A DNA stretch of 64,000 nucleotides, from assembly GCF_041080675.1 (NCBI RefSeq), contig NZ_CP163520.1:1302001-1366000 (forward strand), written 5' to 3'. Both the position numbers and the translations under genes were made by a program. Under the pieces are notes generated by a model. It made no database searches, was not told where the DNA came from, and was given only the letters and a program-made list of their open reading frames with translations. This DNA comes from Streptomyces sp. cg36 (lineage in GTDB: Bacteria > Actinomycetota > Actinomycetes > Streptomycetales > Streptomycetaceae). Positions 14,670 to 25,741 of the stretch are shown here, in pieces. Position 1 is the stretch's first letter. Each line of letters starts with the position of its first letter.

Positions 14670-15926
14670 ATGCTGTCCGCACTGCGCAACCGCACCTACC
14701 GCCACCTCTTCACCGCCCAGGTGGTCGCGCTCGTCGGCACCGGCCTGGCCACCGTGGCGCTCGGCCTCCTCGCGTACGACCTGGCGGGCGGCCACGCCTC
14801 GGCGGTGCTCGGCACGGCACTGGCGATCAAGATGGTCGCGTACGTGACGGTGGCCCCGCTCGTCGGCGCCCACGCCCACCGGATCCCGCGCCGGGCGCTG
14901 CTCGTGGCGAGCGACCTGACCCGCGCCTGCGTCGCCCTCGCCCTGCCGTTCGTCTCCCAGGTCTGGCAGGTCTACGTACTGATCTTCCTGCTCCAGGCCG
15001 CCTCCGCCGCCTTCACCCCGGTCTTCCAGGCGGTCATCCCCGAGGTCCTGCCCGCCGAGCGCGACTACACCCACGCGCTCTCCCTGTCCCGGCTCGCCTA
15101 CGACCTGGAGAGCCTGCTCAGCCCCGCCCTGGCCGCCCTGCTGCTGACCGTGGTCGGCTACGACTGGCTGTTCGCCGGGACCACCCTGGGCTTCCTCGCC
15201 TCGGCCTCGCTCGTGGTCTCGGCGGTGCTGCCCCGCATGGCGCCCGCGCCGCGCACCGGCGGCGCCTTCGCCAAGTCCGCCTCCGGGGTCCGGCTGTTCT
15301 GGGCGAGCCGTCGGCTGCGGGCGCTGCTCGCCCTGGACCTGGCGGTCGCGGCGGCCGGGGCGATGGTGTTCGTCAACACGGTCGTGGTGGTCCGGGGCCA
15401 CTTCCACGAGCCCGCGGGCGCCGTCTCGCTCGCCCTCGGGGCCTACGGGGCCGGCTCGATGGCCGCCGCGCTGCTGCTCCCCGGGCTGCTGGCCCGGGCC
15501 GGTGACCGCGCGGTGATGCTTCCGGCGGGCTTCGCGCTGCCGGGCGTGCTGGCCGCGGTCGCCCTCACCACGCTCGCCCCGGCCGGACGGTGGAGCTGGG
15601 CCGGGGTCCTGGTGACCTGGGCGGTGATCGGGGCGGCCGGTTCGGCGGTGCTCACCCCGGGCGGGCGGCTGATCCGCCGGTGCACGGACACCGCCGACCT
15701 CCCGGCCGCGTTCGCCGCCCAGTTCTCCCTCTCGCACGGCTGCTGGCTGCTGACGTATCCGCTGGCGGGCTGGCTGGCGGCGGGGGTGGGAGTGCCGGTG
15801 ACGGCGGGGGTGCTGGGGCTGATCGCGCTGGGGGCGGCGGGCGCGGCGGCCCGGGTCTGGCCGGTCGCAAGCGCGGCGGAGCCCGCCCCCGCAGAGGCGC
15901 GCCGGACGGCTGCGGCCACCGGGTGA
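14670..15926 (+). CDS. MFS transporter
   Basis: A 418-residue major facilitator of about 12 hydrophobic segments. It opens with LRNRTYRHLFTAQVVALVGTG, a start typical of enterobactin-exporter-like (EntS-type) MFS proteins. The central loop (about 190-215) carries a basic stretch, and the C-terminus ends in a short Ala/Arg tail. These transporters export drugs or siderophores by proton antiport. It lies 111 bp downstream of the ArsR-type gene and probably belongs to its regulon. It could export the product of the neighbouring MarR-linked cluster. The ATG at 14670 begins the first hydrophobic region; an upstream frame opening at 14601 overlaps the operator and is not used. Confidence 0.88.
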   Translation: MLSALRNRTYRHLFTAQVVALVGTGLATVALGLLAYDLAGGHASAVLGTALAIKMVAYVTVAPLVGAHAHRIPRRALLVASDLTRACVALALPFVSQVWQVYVLIFLLQAASAAFTPVFQAVIPEVLPAERDYTHALSLSRLAYDLESLLSPALAALLLTVVGYDWLFAGTTLGFLASASLVVSAVLPRMAPAPRTGGAFAKSASGVRLFWASRRLRALLALDLAVAAAGAMVFVNTVVVVRGHFHEPAGAVSLALGAYGAGSMAAALLLPGLLARAGDRAVMLPAGFALPGVLAAVALTTLAPAGRWSWAGVLVTWAVIGAAGSAVLTPGGRLIRRCTDTADLPAAFAAQFSLSHGCWLLTYPLAGWLAAGVGVPVTAGVLGLIALGAAGAAARVWPVASAAEPAPAEARRTAAATG

Positions 15927-16022
15927 GGGGCCGTCGGGGCCGCTGCCCGCACCCGTGAGCGGCGCCGCCGGAGAGGGCGGCGGGGCCCCACGGCCGCGTC
16001 CGGGCCGCCGGTGGAGACGCGA

Positions 16023-16053
16023 CCGCCCCGGCCGGAGGAACCGGCCGGGGCGG
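16023..16053. terminator. Bidirectional hairpin terminator
   Basis: A 13-bp perfect GC stem (CCGCCCCGGCCGG with its complement) and AGGAA loop, between the convergent MFS and icd genes. No T tract, as is common in Streptomyces. Confidence 0.7.
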
Positions 16054-16102
16054 GATCACGCGCCGATGCCCGTACGGAGGTACGGACGTACGGACCGCGG
16101 GA

Positions 16103-18622
<2,520 letters not shown>

Positions 18623-18639
18623 TCACGAACGCCTTTCGG

Positions 18640-19824
18640 TCAGCGCCGCTGACCGGCCGCGAAATAGGCCGCGAGGCCGGGATCGAGCGGCTCCACCCGG
18701 CGGGGCGTGCCGCCGTCGCGCAGCGACATCGTGGCCTGGTAGCCCGCCGCCACCGCCATCCGGGCCGCCACCGGCGAGGTGTCGGTGCGCCCGCCCTCGC
18801 GCGCGAAGCGCACGAACTCGTCGATCAGCAGCGGGTCGGCCCCGCCGTGCCCCGAGTCGTCCGGCGCGGGCGCCACCTCGTGGGTCTCGTCGGGCTCCTC
18901 CCGGAAGTGCGAGCGCCGTGCGTTCCACACCTTGACCCGGCTGCCCGGCCCGTCCCCGAAGTTCTCCAGCCGGCCCGCGTCGCCGATCACCGTGTAGTTG
19001 CGCCAGTAGTCCGGGGTGAAGTGGCACTGCTGGTAGGCGGCGAGCACGCCGTTGTCGAGGCGCATGTTCAGCAGCGAGACGTCCTCGATGTCGATCACGG
19101 GGTTCAGGGCCCGCTGGGTGTGCGGCGGCCAGTGGCCGTCCTTGGTGTACCAGTCGTCGGCCTTGGGCTCGCCGGGCGCCCGCCGGTGCGGGTTGTCGCC
19201 GTAGACCATCAGGTCGCCCATGGCCTGCACGTCGCGCGCGTAGCCGCCGGCCAGCCAGTGCAGCACGTCGATGTCGTGGGCGGCCTTCTGCAGCAGCAGC
19301 CCGGTGGTGTACTCGCGCTGGGCGTGCCAGTCCTTGAAGTACCAGTCGCCGCCGTAGCCGACGAAGTGGCGCACCCAGACCGTCTTGACCGTGCCGATGG
19401 TCCCGGCCTCGACGAGGTCCCGCATCAGCCGGACCACCGGCATGTGGCGCATGTTGTGCCCGACGTACAGCCGCGCGCCCGTCTCGTACGCGGTGCGCAG
19501 GATCCGGTCGCAGCGCTCGACGGAGATGTCCAGCGGCTTCTCGACGAAGACGGCCTTGCCGGTCCGCATGGCCTCGCAGGCGATGTCGGCGTGGGTGTGG
19601 TCGGGGGTGAGGATCAGCAGGGCGTCGACGTCGGGGTCCTCGACGACCTTGCGGTGGTCGGCCACGATCGCGGCTTCCGGGAAGGCCCCGGCCGCCTCCG
19701 CGCGGGCCCGGGGGTCGTGGTCGGCGAGCGCGGTCACGGCGCTGCCGCGGCCGGGCCGGTGGGCCACGCGCGCGAGACTGCCGCGCAGGCCGAAGCCGAG
19801 GACGCCGATACGGAGGTCGGTCAT
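18640..19824 (-). CDS. Gfo/Idh/MocA-family oxidoreductase
   Basis: A 394-residue NAD(P)-dependent dehydrogenase of the Gfo/Idh/MocA type. The Rossmann loop is VLGFGLRGSLAR (about 8-19). LTPDHTHADIACEAMRTGKAVFVEKPLDIS (about 72-101) contains the family EKP motif with the catalytic Lys. AAHDIDVLHWLAGG (about 178-191) supplies the conserved Asp and His. The C-terminal domain is the usual open sheet. It probably oxidises a sugar, inositol or glycoside; no sugar transporter or kinase is adjacent, so the substrate is open. The ATG has AAGGAAG 7 nt upstream. Upstream open frame is non-homologous and ignored. Confidence 0.9.
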   Translation of the reverse strand: MTDLRIGVLGFGLRGSLARVAHRPGRGSAVTALADHDPRARAEAAGAFPEAAIVADHRKVVEDPDVDALLILTPDHTHADIACEAMRTGKAVFVEKPLDISVERCDRILRTAYETGARLYVGHNMRHMPVVRLMRDLVEAGTIGTVKTVWVRHFVGYGGDWYFKDWHAQREYTTGLLLQKAAHDIDVLHWLAGGYARDVQAMGDLMVYGDNPHRRAPGEPKADDWYTKDGHWPPHTQRALNPVIDIEDVSLLNMRLDNGVLAAYQQCHFTPDYWRNYTVIGDAGRLENFGDGPGSRVKVWNARRSHFREEPDETHEVAPAPDDSGHGGADPLLIDEFVRFAREGGRTDTSPVAARMAVAAGYQATMSLRDGGTPRRVEPLDPGLAAYFAAGQRR

Positions 19825-20434
19825 GGTCAACTTCCTTACGGTCTGGGCGGTACGGGCCCGGCGCTCCGGAGGTGCCCGGTGCCCCGATGGTGTCATCGGC
19901 GCCCGATCCGGTGACACGCGCCGGGGTGTGCGCCGGGAACAACCATTTCGCGCCGCTGCCGCCTGGCCGCACCTCAACGCGCTGGTCCGGAACGCGGCCC
20001 GGTCGTCGCGGGGCGAAGCGATCAGGTTCGCACAGGCGCGGGGCCCGCCGGGGGCGGGCGGTGGCGTTCCGAATGCGTTCGCGGGCGGCACTCCCGCGCC
20101 TCCCGGACGCCCCCGAATGCCAGGGAAGTGCCCATCCGGGACCGAAAGCTGTCCCTGAGTGCCATATGCCCACGAAACCTTTGCCCTTGGCATGTGGCAG
20201 AAACGCGTATCGGGGGAATGCCAACCGAGTGGAACCGAGGCGGCCAACCTCACACAACACACCAGTAATCCAACGTCAACACGCCGTGTTTCAGCCAAAG
20301 TTGACGATGACGTTGTAGCGCCACTCAGTGATCAACAACATGATGAGGTCGGCCTATCGGGACGGGGACCACTGCCGATGCACCACCTGCTCGAACAGAG
20401 AAGCGAGCAGGCGTTTCGCGGAGGAGGGCTCGCC
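19825..20434. other. Divergent intergenic region with inverted repeats
   Basis: About 610 bp, no convincing gene. GC falls to the right of about 20150. It holds a dyad CGTCAAC, 19 nt, GTTGACG (20274-20280/20300-20306) enclosing a second perfect dyad AACAC-GCC-GTGTT (20278-20290). TTGACG at 20301 may be a -35 box for the acyl-CoA dehydrogenase. This is likely a regulated promoter for the gene at 20435. Confidence 0.45.
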
Positions 20435-21640
20435 ATGGACGGATACTTCAGCAGCCGCCTGCACCACCAACTACGGGAGAGCGTGCGGCAGTTCGCGGAA
20501 CACGAAGTCCGGCCCCGGATAGCGGCGATGGAGGCGGCGCGGTCCGTCCAGTACGACCTCTCGCGCCTCATCGCCCGCCAGGGCTGGATAGGCGCGACCG
20601 TGAGCCCCGCATACGGCGGACTGGGCGCCGGACACCTCGGAAAGACCATCATCATCGAGGAGTTGAGCCGGGTCAGCGGCGCCATGGGCGCCATGGCGCA
20701 GGCGTCCCAGCTGGGCGTGGCCAAGATCGTGCACTTCGGCAGCGAGGAGCAGAAGAAGCAGTGGCTTCCGGCCATCGCCTCGGGCGACTGCCTGCCGACG
20801 ATCGCGGTCACCGAACCCGATTCCGGCGGCCACGTCCTCGGGATGACGGCGAGCGCGGTCCGCGACGGCGACGACTACGTCCTCAACGGCCAGAAGGTCT
20901 ACGTGGGCAACAGCCACGTCGGCGATCTGCACGGCGTGGTGGTGCGCACCGGCCCCGGCTCCACCGGCCTCACCGCGTTCCTGGTCGAGGCCGACCGCCC
21001 CGGGTGCACGGTCGGCCCGGAGCGGGAGACGATGGGGCTGCACGGCTTCGGCTTCGGCGAGCTCCGCTTCGACAACTGCCGGGTCCCGGCCGAGAGCCGC
21101 CTGGGCGAGGAGGGCGACGGACTCGCGGTCGCCTACTCCTCCAGCGTGCTCTACGGCCGCGCCAACCTCACCGCCGTGTCGCTCGGCATCCACCGGGCGA
21201 TCCTGGAGGAGACCAGCCGGTTCTGCACCGAGCGGATCCGCTACGGCAAGCCCCTGCACGAACTCCCCAATGTGAAGATCAAGCTGGGCCAGCTCCAGTC
21301 CCGGCTGATGACCGCGCGGCTCGCCGCCTACCACGCGGTCCATCTGCTGGACCAGGGGCTGCCGTGCGACGCGGAGCTGATGAACGCCAAGGTGGTCAAC
21401 GTCGAGTCGGCACTCGACTCGGCCCGCAACGCCATGGAGATCCACGCGGCGGCCGGGCTCTTCACCGACCGCCCGATCGAGCGGTACCTGCGGGACGCGC
21501 ACCACATCTTCGCCCCGGCGGGCACCTCGGACGTCCAGCTGCTGCGGCTGGCGGAGGTGGCCCTGGGAACGACGAAGGGCCAGTGGTCACAGCGGCTCTC
21601 CGACGTCGTGCGCACGGAGGAGCTCGCGGCGGCCCACTGA
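20435..21640 (+). CDS. Acyl-CoA dehydrogenase
   Basis: A 401-residue flavoenzyme. AVTEPDSGGHVLGMTASAVRDGDDYVLNGQKVYVGN (about 126-161) is the FAD/substrate region. Later come RIRYGKPLHELPNVKIKLGQLQ and the C-terminal YLRDAHHIFAPAGTSDVQLLRL, where family members usually carry ...Y(R)DA...YEGT. The canonical catalytic Glu of the YEGT motif is replaced here by Ala-Gly-Thr, so the base may sit elsewhere, as in the isovaleryl and secondary-metabolism branches. It stands alone, with a 610-bp regulated upstream region. The ATG follows GGAGGG. It may desaturate an acyl-CoA or an acyl chain on a carrier. Confidence 0.88.
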   Translation: MDGYFSSRLHHQLRESVRQFAEHEVRPRIAAMEAARSVQYDLSRLIARQGWIGATVSPAYGGLGAGHLGKTIIIEELSRVSGAMGAMAQASQLGVAKIVHFGSEEQKKQWLPAIASGDCLPTIAVTEPDSGGHVLGMTASAVRDGDDYVLNGQKVYVGNSHVGDLHGVVVRTGPGSTGLTAFLVEADRPGCTVGPERETMGLHGFGFGELRFDNCRVPAESRLGEEGDGLAVAYSSSVLYGRANLTAVSLGIHRAILEETSRFCTERIRYGKPLHELPNVKIKLGQLQSRLMTARLAAYHAVHLLDQGLPCDAELMNAKVVNVESALDSARNAMEIHAAAGLFTDRPIERYLRDAHHIFAPAGTSDVQLLRLAEVALGTTKGQWSQRLSDVVRTEELAAAH

Positions 21641-21666
21641 CCGGGCACCGGCCGGAGGGGCGGCGG

Positions 21667-22239
21667 TCAGTAGCCGCCGTCCTCCCGGCGGTGGATCTGC
21701 TCGATCAGCTCGGCGGCCATCGACTTGATCGTCTCCAGCCCCGCCCGGCCCCACGGCCGCGGCTCGGTGTCCACCACGCAGATGGTGCCGAGCGCGATGC
21801 CGGTGCGGTCGATCAGCGGGGCGCCCAGATAGGACCGGATGCCGATCTCGTCGACCACCGGGTTCCCGGCGAAGCGCGGATAGTCGCAGACGTCCTCCAG
21901 CACCAGCGCCTTGCGCCGCACCACCACGTGCGGGCAGTAGCCGTGGTCGCGGGCCATGATCCGGCTGACCCCGCCCGAGGACGCGGCCACCGCGTTGAGA
22001 TCGGTGTCCGCGTGCGCCCCGTCCGGGGTGTGCAGCCCGGCGAAGAACTGCTGCTTCTCGTCGATGAAGTTCACCATCGAATAGGGCGCGGCGGTGACCT
22101 CCGCGAGTTTGTGGGCGAACTCGTCGAAGGCGGGATCGGCATGCTCTCCCATGCCGAGCTGGCGCAGCCGCTGCACGCGGACGGGAGCCTCCCGGTCGAT
22201 GGGCGTGAGCAGCAGATGGCCGGTCGGGTCGTACGTCAT
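21667..22239 (-). CDS. GAF-domain protein of the conservon
   Basis: A 190-residue protein consisting mainly of a GAF domain. FDEFAHKLAEVTAAPYSMVNFIDEKQQFFAGL (about 39-70) is the first strand-helix block; YCPHVVVRRKALVLEDVCDYPRFAGNPVVDEIGIRSYLGAPLIDRTGIALGTICVVD (about 103-158) is the classic ligand pocket, and the single Cys could bind a cofactor. GAF domains sense small molecules or redox state. The start overlaps the CvnD stop (ATGA), so it is cotranslated with the GTPase. It takes the place usually held by a P450 (CvnE) in some conservons. Confidence 0.87.
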   Translation of the reverse strand: MTYDPTGHLLLTPIDREAPVRVQRLRQLGMGEHADPAFDEFAHKLAEVTAAPYSMVNFIDEKQQFFAGLHTPDGAHADTDLNAVAASSGGVSRIMARDHGYCPHVVVRRKALVLEDVCDYPRFAGNPVVDEIGIRSYLGAPLIDRTGIALGTICVVDTEPRPWGRAGLETIKSMAAELIEQIHRREDGGY

Positions 22240-22850
22240 GTGTGCGCTCCATGGCTGGTGGCGGCCGGGAAGGTGGCCAGCAGGTGCTGGACCAGGGTGA
22301 CCAGGGTCCCGATGCCCGAGCTGCCGATGCGGGCGTCGCACAGCACGACCGGAACCTCCGGCTTGAGGTCTATGGCCGAGCGGACCTCGTCCGGGGTGTA
22401 GCGGTAGGCCCCGTCGAACTCGTTCACGGCGACGAGGAAGCCGATCCCGCGCCGCTCGAAGAAGTCCACGGCGGAGAAGCAGTCCTCCAGGCGCCGGGTG
22501 TCGGCGAGGATCACCGCACCCAGCGCGCCCTCGGAGAGCTCGTCCCACATGAACCAGAACCGCTCCTGTCCCGGCGTGCCGAACAGGTACAGGACGTGCC
22601 GGTCGTCGAGCGTGATGCGCCCGAAGTCCATGGCGACCGTCGTGGTGGTCTTGGACTCCACCCCTTCGAGGCTGTCGTGCGCCACGCTGACCGTGGTGAG
22701 CAGCTCCTCGGTCGAGAGCGGTTCGATCTCGCTGACCGCGCCCACGAAGGTCGTCTTGCCGACCCCGAAGCCGCCGGCGACGAGGATCTTCAGCGCGGTG
22801 GGGAAGAGATCCACGGCGGGGCTGACGTCAGAGCCGTCGTCGTAGGCCAT
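22236..22850 (-). CDS. cvnD: CvnD-type small GTPase
   Basis: A 204-residue Ras-like GTPase of the MglA/CvnD type. Walker A is GGFGVGKTTFVG (about 26-37), switch II is LFGTPGQERFWFMWDELSEGALGAV (about 89-113), and VNEFDG replaces the NKxD specificity motif. CvnD proteins cycle GTP/GDP and work with the CvnA-C complex at the membrane, a bacterial relative of GPCR-G protein modules (known for the family). It follows the DUF742 gene with a 23-bp overlap and overlaps the GAF gene by 4 bp. Confidence 0.93.
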   Translation of the reverse strand: MAYDDGSDVSPAVDLFPTALKILVAGGFGVGKTTFVGAVSEIEPLSTEELLTTVSVAHDSLEGVESKTTTTVAMDFGRITLDDRHVLYLFGTPGQERFWFMWDELSEGALGAVILADTRRLEDCFSAVDFFERRGIGFLVAVNEFDGAYRYTPDEVRSAIDLKPEVPVVLCDARIGSSGIGTLVTLVQHLLATFPAATSHGAHT

Positions 22851-23199
22851 CGAGCACTGCCTCCAGCAGAGATCGGTCGGTGGGTGTGTGGTGGAAGCGG
22901 GGCGCGCGGGCCGTCACCGCCCCGCAGTCCACCAGGTCGGAAAGCAGCACCTTGGTGACGACCGCGGGCAGCCGCAGATGCGCCGCGATCTCGGCCACCG
23001 AGGTGGGCCCCTCGCACAGCCCGAGCGCCTGGGAGTGCTCGGGGCCGAGCGGGGTCTCGGGCGGCTGGCCGGTCGCCATCACCTGGGAGAGCAGGTCCAG
23101 GGTGGCGGTGGGCCGGGTGCGCCCGTTGCTCACGGTGTACGGGCGGATCAGCCGCCCGGCCGCGTCGTCGAGCCATGGTCCGTCCTGCGGGGCGGGCAC
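22828..23199 (-). CDS. cvnC: CvnC-type DUF742 protein
   Basis: A 123-residue DUF742 protein. RLIRPYTVSNGRTRPT (about 16-31) is the family opening, and TSVAEIAAHLRLPAVVTKVLLSDLVDCGAVTARAP (about 65-99) is a winged-helix-like core. It is thought to couple the sensor and roadblock proteins to the GTPase. The GTG at 23199 starts 3 nt after the roadblock stop and gives the normal length; no ATG exists before the conserved region. Confidence 0.9.
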   Translation of the reverse strand: MPAPQDGPWLDDAAGRLIRPYTVSNGRTRPTATLDLLSQVMATGQPPETPLGPEHSQALGLCEGPTSVAEIAAHLRLPAVVTKVLLSDLVDCGAVTARAPRFHHTPTDRSLLEAVLDGLRRRL

Positions 23200-23201
23200 G
23201 C

Positions 23202-23636
23202 TCAGTGCCTCGTGGCGCTCGGGGTCCCGGCACCCTGCCGGGCGGGCGTCACGAGGTAGGGCCGCACGCTCTTCACCAGCATCGCCATCTCGTACCCCAG
23301 CACCGCGGCGTCCGCCTCGCGGCCGGCCAGCACCGCCAGACAGGTGCCCGAGCCGGCCGTGGAGACGAACAGCAGGGTGGAGTCCAGCTCCACCACCACC
23401 TGGCGCACCTCGCCGCCGTCCCCGAACCGGGCCCCCGCACTGCGGCCCAGCGAGTACAGCCCGGAGGCGAGGGCCGCCATGTGGTCGGCGCTGTCGACGT
23501 CCAGACCGTGGACCGACTTCACCAGCCCGTCGGAGGAGAGCAGGACCGCGTTGCGTGTATACGGCACACGCTGGACCAGTCCGCTGAGCAGCCAGTCGAG
23601 ATCCGAGACGTGTCCGGTCGGCGCATCGCTCGCCAT
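23202..23636 (-). CDS. cvnB: CvnB-type roadblock/LC7 protein
   Basis: A 144-residue roadblock/LC7 protein. LDWLLSGLVQRVPYTRNAVLLSSDGLVKSVHGLDVDSADHMAALASGLYSLGRSAG is the first alpha/beta half, followed by VVVELDSTLLFVSTAGSGTCLAVLAG. Roadblock proteins bind and stimulate the partner small GTPase. It is 7 bp downstream of cvnA and 2 bp upstream of cvnC. Confidence 0.93.
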   Translation of the reverse strand: MASDAPTGHVSDLDWLLSGLVQRVPYTRNAVLLSSDGLVKSVHGLDVDSADHMAALASGLYSLGRSAGARFGDGGEVRQVVVELDSTLLFVSTAGSGTCLAVLAGREADAAVLGYEMAMLVKSVRPYLVTPARQGAGTPSATRH

Positions 23637-23643
23637 GGTGCAT

Positions 23644-25545
23644 CTACTCCTTGGAGTGTTCGACGTCGGTTTCCATGCGGGGGTGGTGCAACGGACGGGC
23701 GGGGTGGGGCGGGTGCGGCTGCGGTGCTGCGGGGAGATCGTGCGGGGCGGGCTGCGACTCGGCGAGGCCGATGCCCCGCTGGAACGCCGCCATCAACCCC
23801 GGGTCGTGCAGGGCGTGTTCGTCCTCCTTGCGCGCGGCCGGAGCGTCCCGCAGCTGCGGGACCAGGTGCTCCTGGCTGCGGCGGCGGGGCAGATCCGGAC
23901 GGCCCGCCGCGGCCCGCACCGTACCGTTCATGGCGGGTATCGGGGCGGGCGCGGCGCCCCCCGGTCCCAGGTGCAGACCGGGCGGGGCGGCGGCCGGGGT
24001 GGGCCGCTCCTCGTGGGCGGCGCGCACCGGCAGCGGGGCGGTGCCGTTCACCGAGACGGTGTCGCCCTCCCGCGGCTGGCGGGGCAGGGGCGGCAGCGCG
24101 GTGCCGTGCGCGGGGGTGCGGTGGACGGGCGCGGGCGGGGCGGCGGGCGCCGCCGAAGGCGGGGGCGCGGGGGCCGCGGCCGGTGCCGCCGAGGGGGTCT
24201 GACCAGCGGCGGGCAGGGGCGCGCGGGCGGGCTCGGCGACGGCGGCGCGCTCGTCCGACTGCCCGTCCTTGGCGCTCTCGGTGCTGGCGCCGAGCAGCCC
24301 CTGCGGCAGCACCAGGACCGCTTGGACGCCGCCGTAGATGTTGGTCTGCAGCCGGACCGCGATGCCGTGTCTGCGGGCCAGCGCGGAGACCACGAAGAGG
24401 CCGATGCGGCCGTCCTGGAGGAGGTGGGCGACATTCACCTGATCGGGGTCCGAGAGCAACGCGTTCATCTTGTTCTGCTCGGTGACCGGCATGCCCAGAC
24501 CCCGGTCCTCCACCTCGACGGCGAGCCCGGCCGTCACCAGCTGGGCCCGGAGCAGCACCTGGGTGTGCGGGGCGGAGAACAGCGTGGCGTTCTCGACGAG
24601 TTCGGCGAGGAGGTGGATGACGTCGGCGACCGCGTGGCCGCGCAGGGTGCCGTCGATCGGCGGCACCAGCTTGACCCGGGGGTACTGCTCGACCTCGGCG
24701 ATCGAGGAGCGCAGCACCTCGGTCATGGTCACCGGGTGGGACCACTGGCGGCGGGAGATGGCGCCGCCGAGCACCGCGAGGTTCTCCGCGTGCCGGCGGA
24801 TGCGGGTGGCGAGGTGGTCGACGTGGAAGAGGCCCTTGAGCAGCTCGGGGTCCTCGACCTCGTTCTCCAGCTCGTCCAGGAGCTGGATCTCGCGGTGCAC
24901 GAGGGACTGGAGCCGACGGGCCAGGTTGACGAAGACCTCGACCTTCTGCTCGTTGCCGACGCTGCTGGAGAGCTGGGACGCCTGCACCACGGCGGCCACG
25001 GCGGCCTCGTGGGAGCGCGTCAGCTCGTGCGAGAGCAGGGCGAACTCGTCCGCGCCGGTGGGCAGTTGGGCGAGCGGGTGGCGGGCCGGGGGGCCCTCGC
25101 CGCGGCGCAGCCCCTCCACCACCGTACGCAGGTCGGCGGCGGAGCGGGCGCTGTCGCGGCGCAGCCCGTTGGCCCGGCCGAGTACGGTCTTGGCGGTCCG
25201 GTCGGCGCCCACGGCGGCGGCGGCCACCGAGGCGCACGCGAGCACGGCGACGCCCGCGAGCGCCGCCCACAGCAGCCGGGAGGGGTGGGCGCCGGTGGAG
25301 TGGAGGGTGAAGACGACGGCCGTGATGCCGCACAGCACGGCGACCACGGTGGGCAGCACGGCGGTGCGCAGCAACTGGGGCCGTATCCGGCTCTCTGCGG
25401 CCGGGCGCTGCCCGCCGGGCGGCCTGCCCGAGGGAGCCGGGGTGCCCGCGGGCGCGGCCGAGGGCTGCGGCCGGTGTGCGGAGCGTCCGTGCCGCCCGCC
25501 CTCGCGGCGGTCGGACCGCGCGGCGGGTGCGCGAAGATGAGACAT
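23644..25545 (-). CDS. cvnA: CvnA-type nitrate/nitrite-sensor-like histidine kinase
   Basis: A 633-residue membrane sensor. A basic Pro-rich N-terminus (1-60) precedes two transmembrane helices (about 64-84 and 92-112), with almost no extracellular loop. A long helical region follows, with RRLQSLVHREIQLLDELENEVEDPELLKGLFHVDHLATRIRRHAENL as the dimerisation/H-box-like part. The HATPase has an N box HLLAELVENATLFSAP (about 310-325) and the G1 box VEDRGLGM. The last 200 residues are a Pro/Ala-rich disordered tail. It starts at ATG 25545 with GAGG upstream. It heads the conservon cvnABCD-GAF, which is probably one transcript. The signal is unknown. Confidence 0.9.
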   Translation of the reverse strand: MSHLRAPAARSDRREGGRHGRSAHRPQPSAAPAGTPAPSGRPPGGQRPAAESRIRPQLLRTAVLPTVVAVLCGITAVVFTLHSTGAHPSRLLWAALAGVAVLACASVAAAAVGADRTAKTVLGRANGLRRDSARSAADLRTVVEGLRRGEGPPARHPLAQLPTGADEFALLSHELTRSHEAAVAAVVQASQLSSSVGNEQKVEVFVNLARRLQSLVHREIQLLDELENEVEDPELLKGLFHVDHLATRIRRHAENLAVLGGAISRRQWSHPVTMTEVLRSSIAEVEQYPRVKLVPPIDGTLRGHAVADVIHLLAELVENATLFSAPHTQVLLRAQLVTAGLAVEVEDRGLGMPVTEQNKMNALLSDPDQVNVAHLLQDGRIGLFVVSALARRHGIAVRLQTNIYGGVQAVLVLPQGLLGASTESAKDGQSDERAAVAEPARAPLPAAGQTPSAAPAAAPAPPPSAAPAAPPAPVHRTPAHGTALPPLPRQPREGDTVSVNGTAPLPVRAAHEERPTPAAAPPGLHLGPGGAAPAPIPAMNGTVRAAAGRPDLPRRRSQEHLVPQLRDAPAARKEDEHALHDPGLMAAFQRGIGLAESQPAPHDLPAAPQPHPPHPARPLHHPRMETDVEHSKE

Positions 25546-25741
25546 CTGCGTCCTCGGTACGTGGGGTCCCAGAGATCGTGGAGGCGGATCCAACTCAACC
25601 CATGTGGAGCCGCGTTGATCGTCGACCACTCACCGTAGTGGTCAACCCCTCGCCCTCGGAACGCAGTTGGAAAAGTTCCCCCTACCGCGTCCCGCTCTGG
25701 TATGACGCCTCGTACACCGACGCGAAAACTCGAATCTCGTT

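Noticed and set aside
20159..20434. N-terminal extension of the acyl-CoA dehydrogenase
   Set aside because: The frame is open but the sequence is not family-like; GGAGGG and homology point to ATG 20435.
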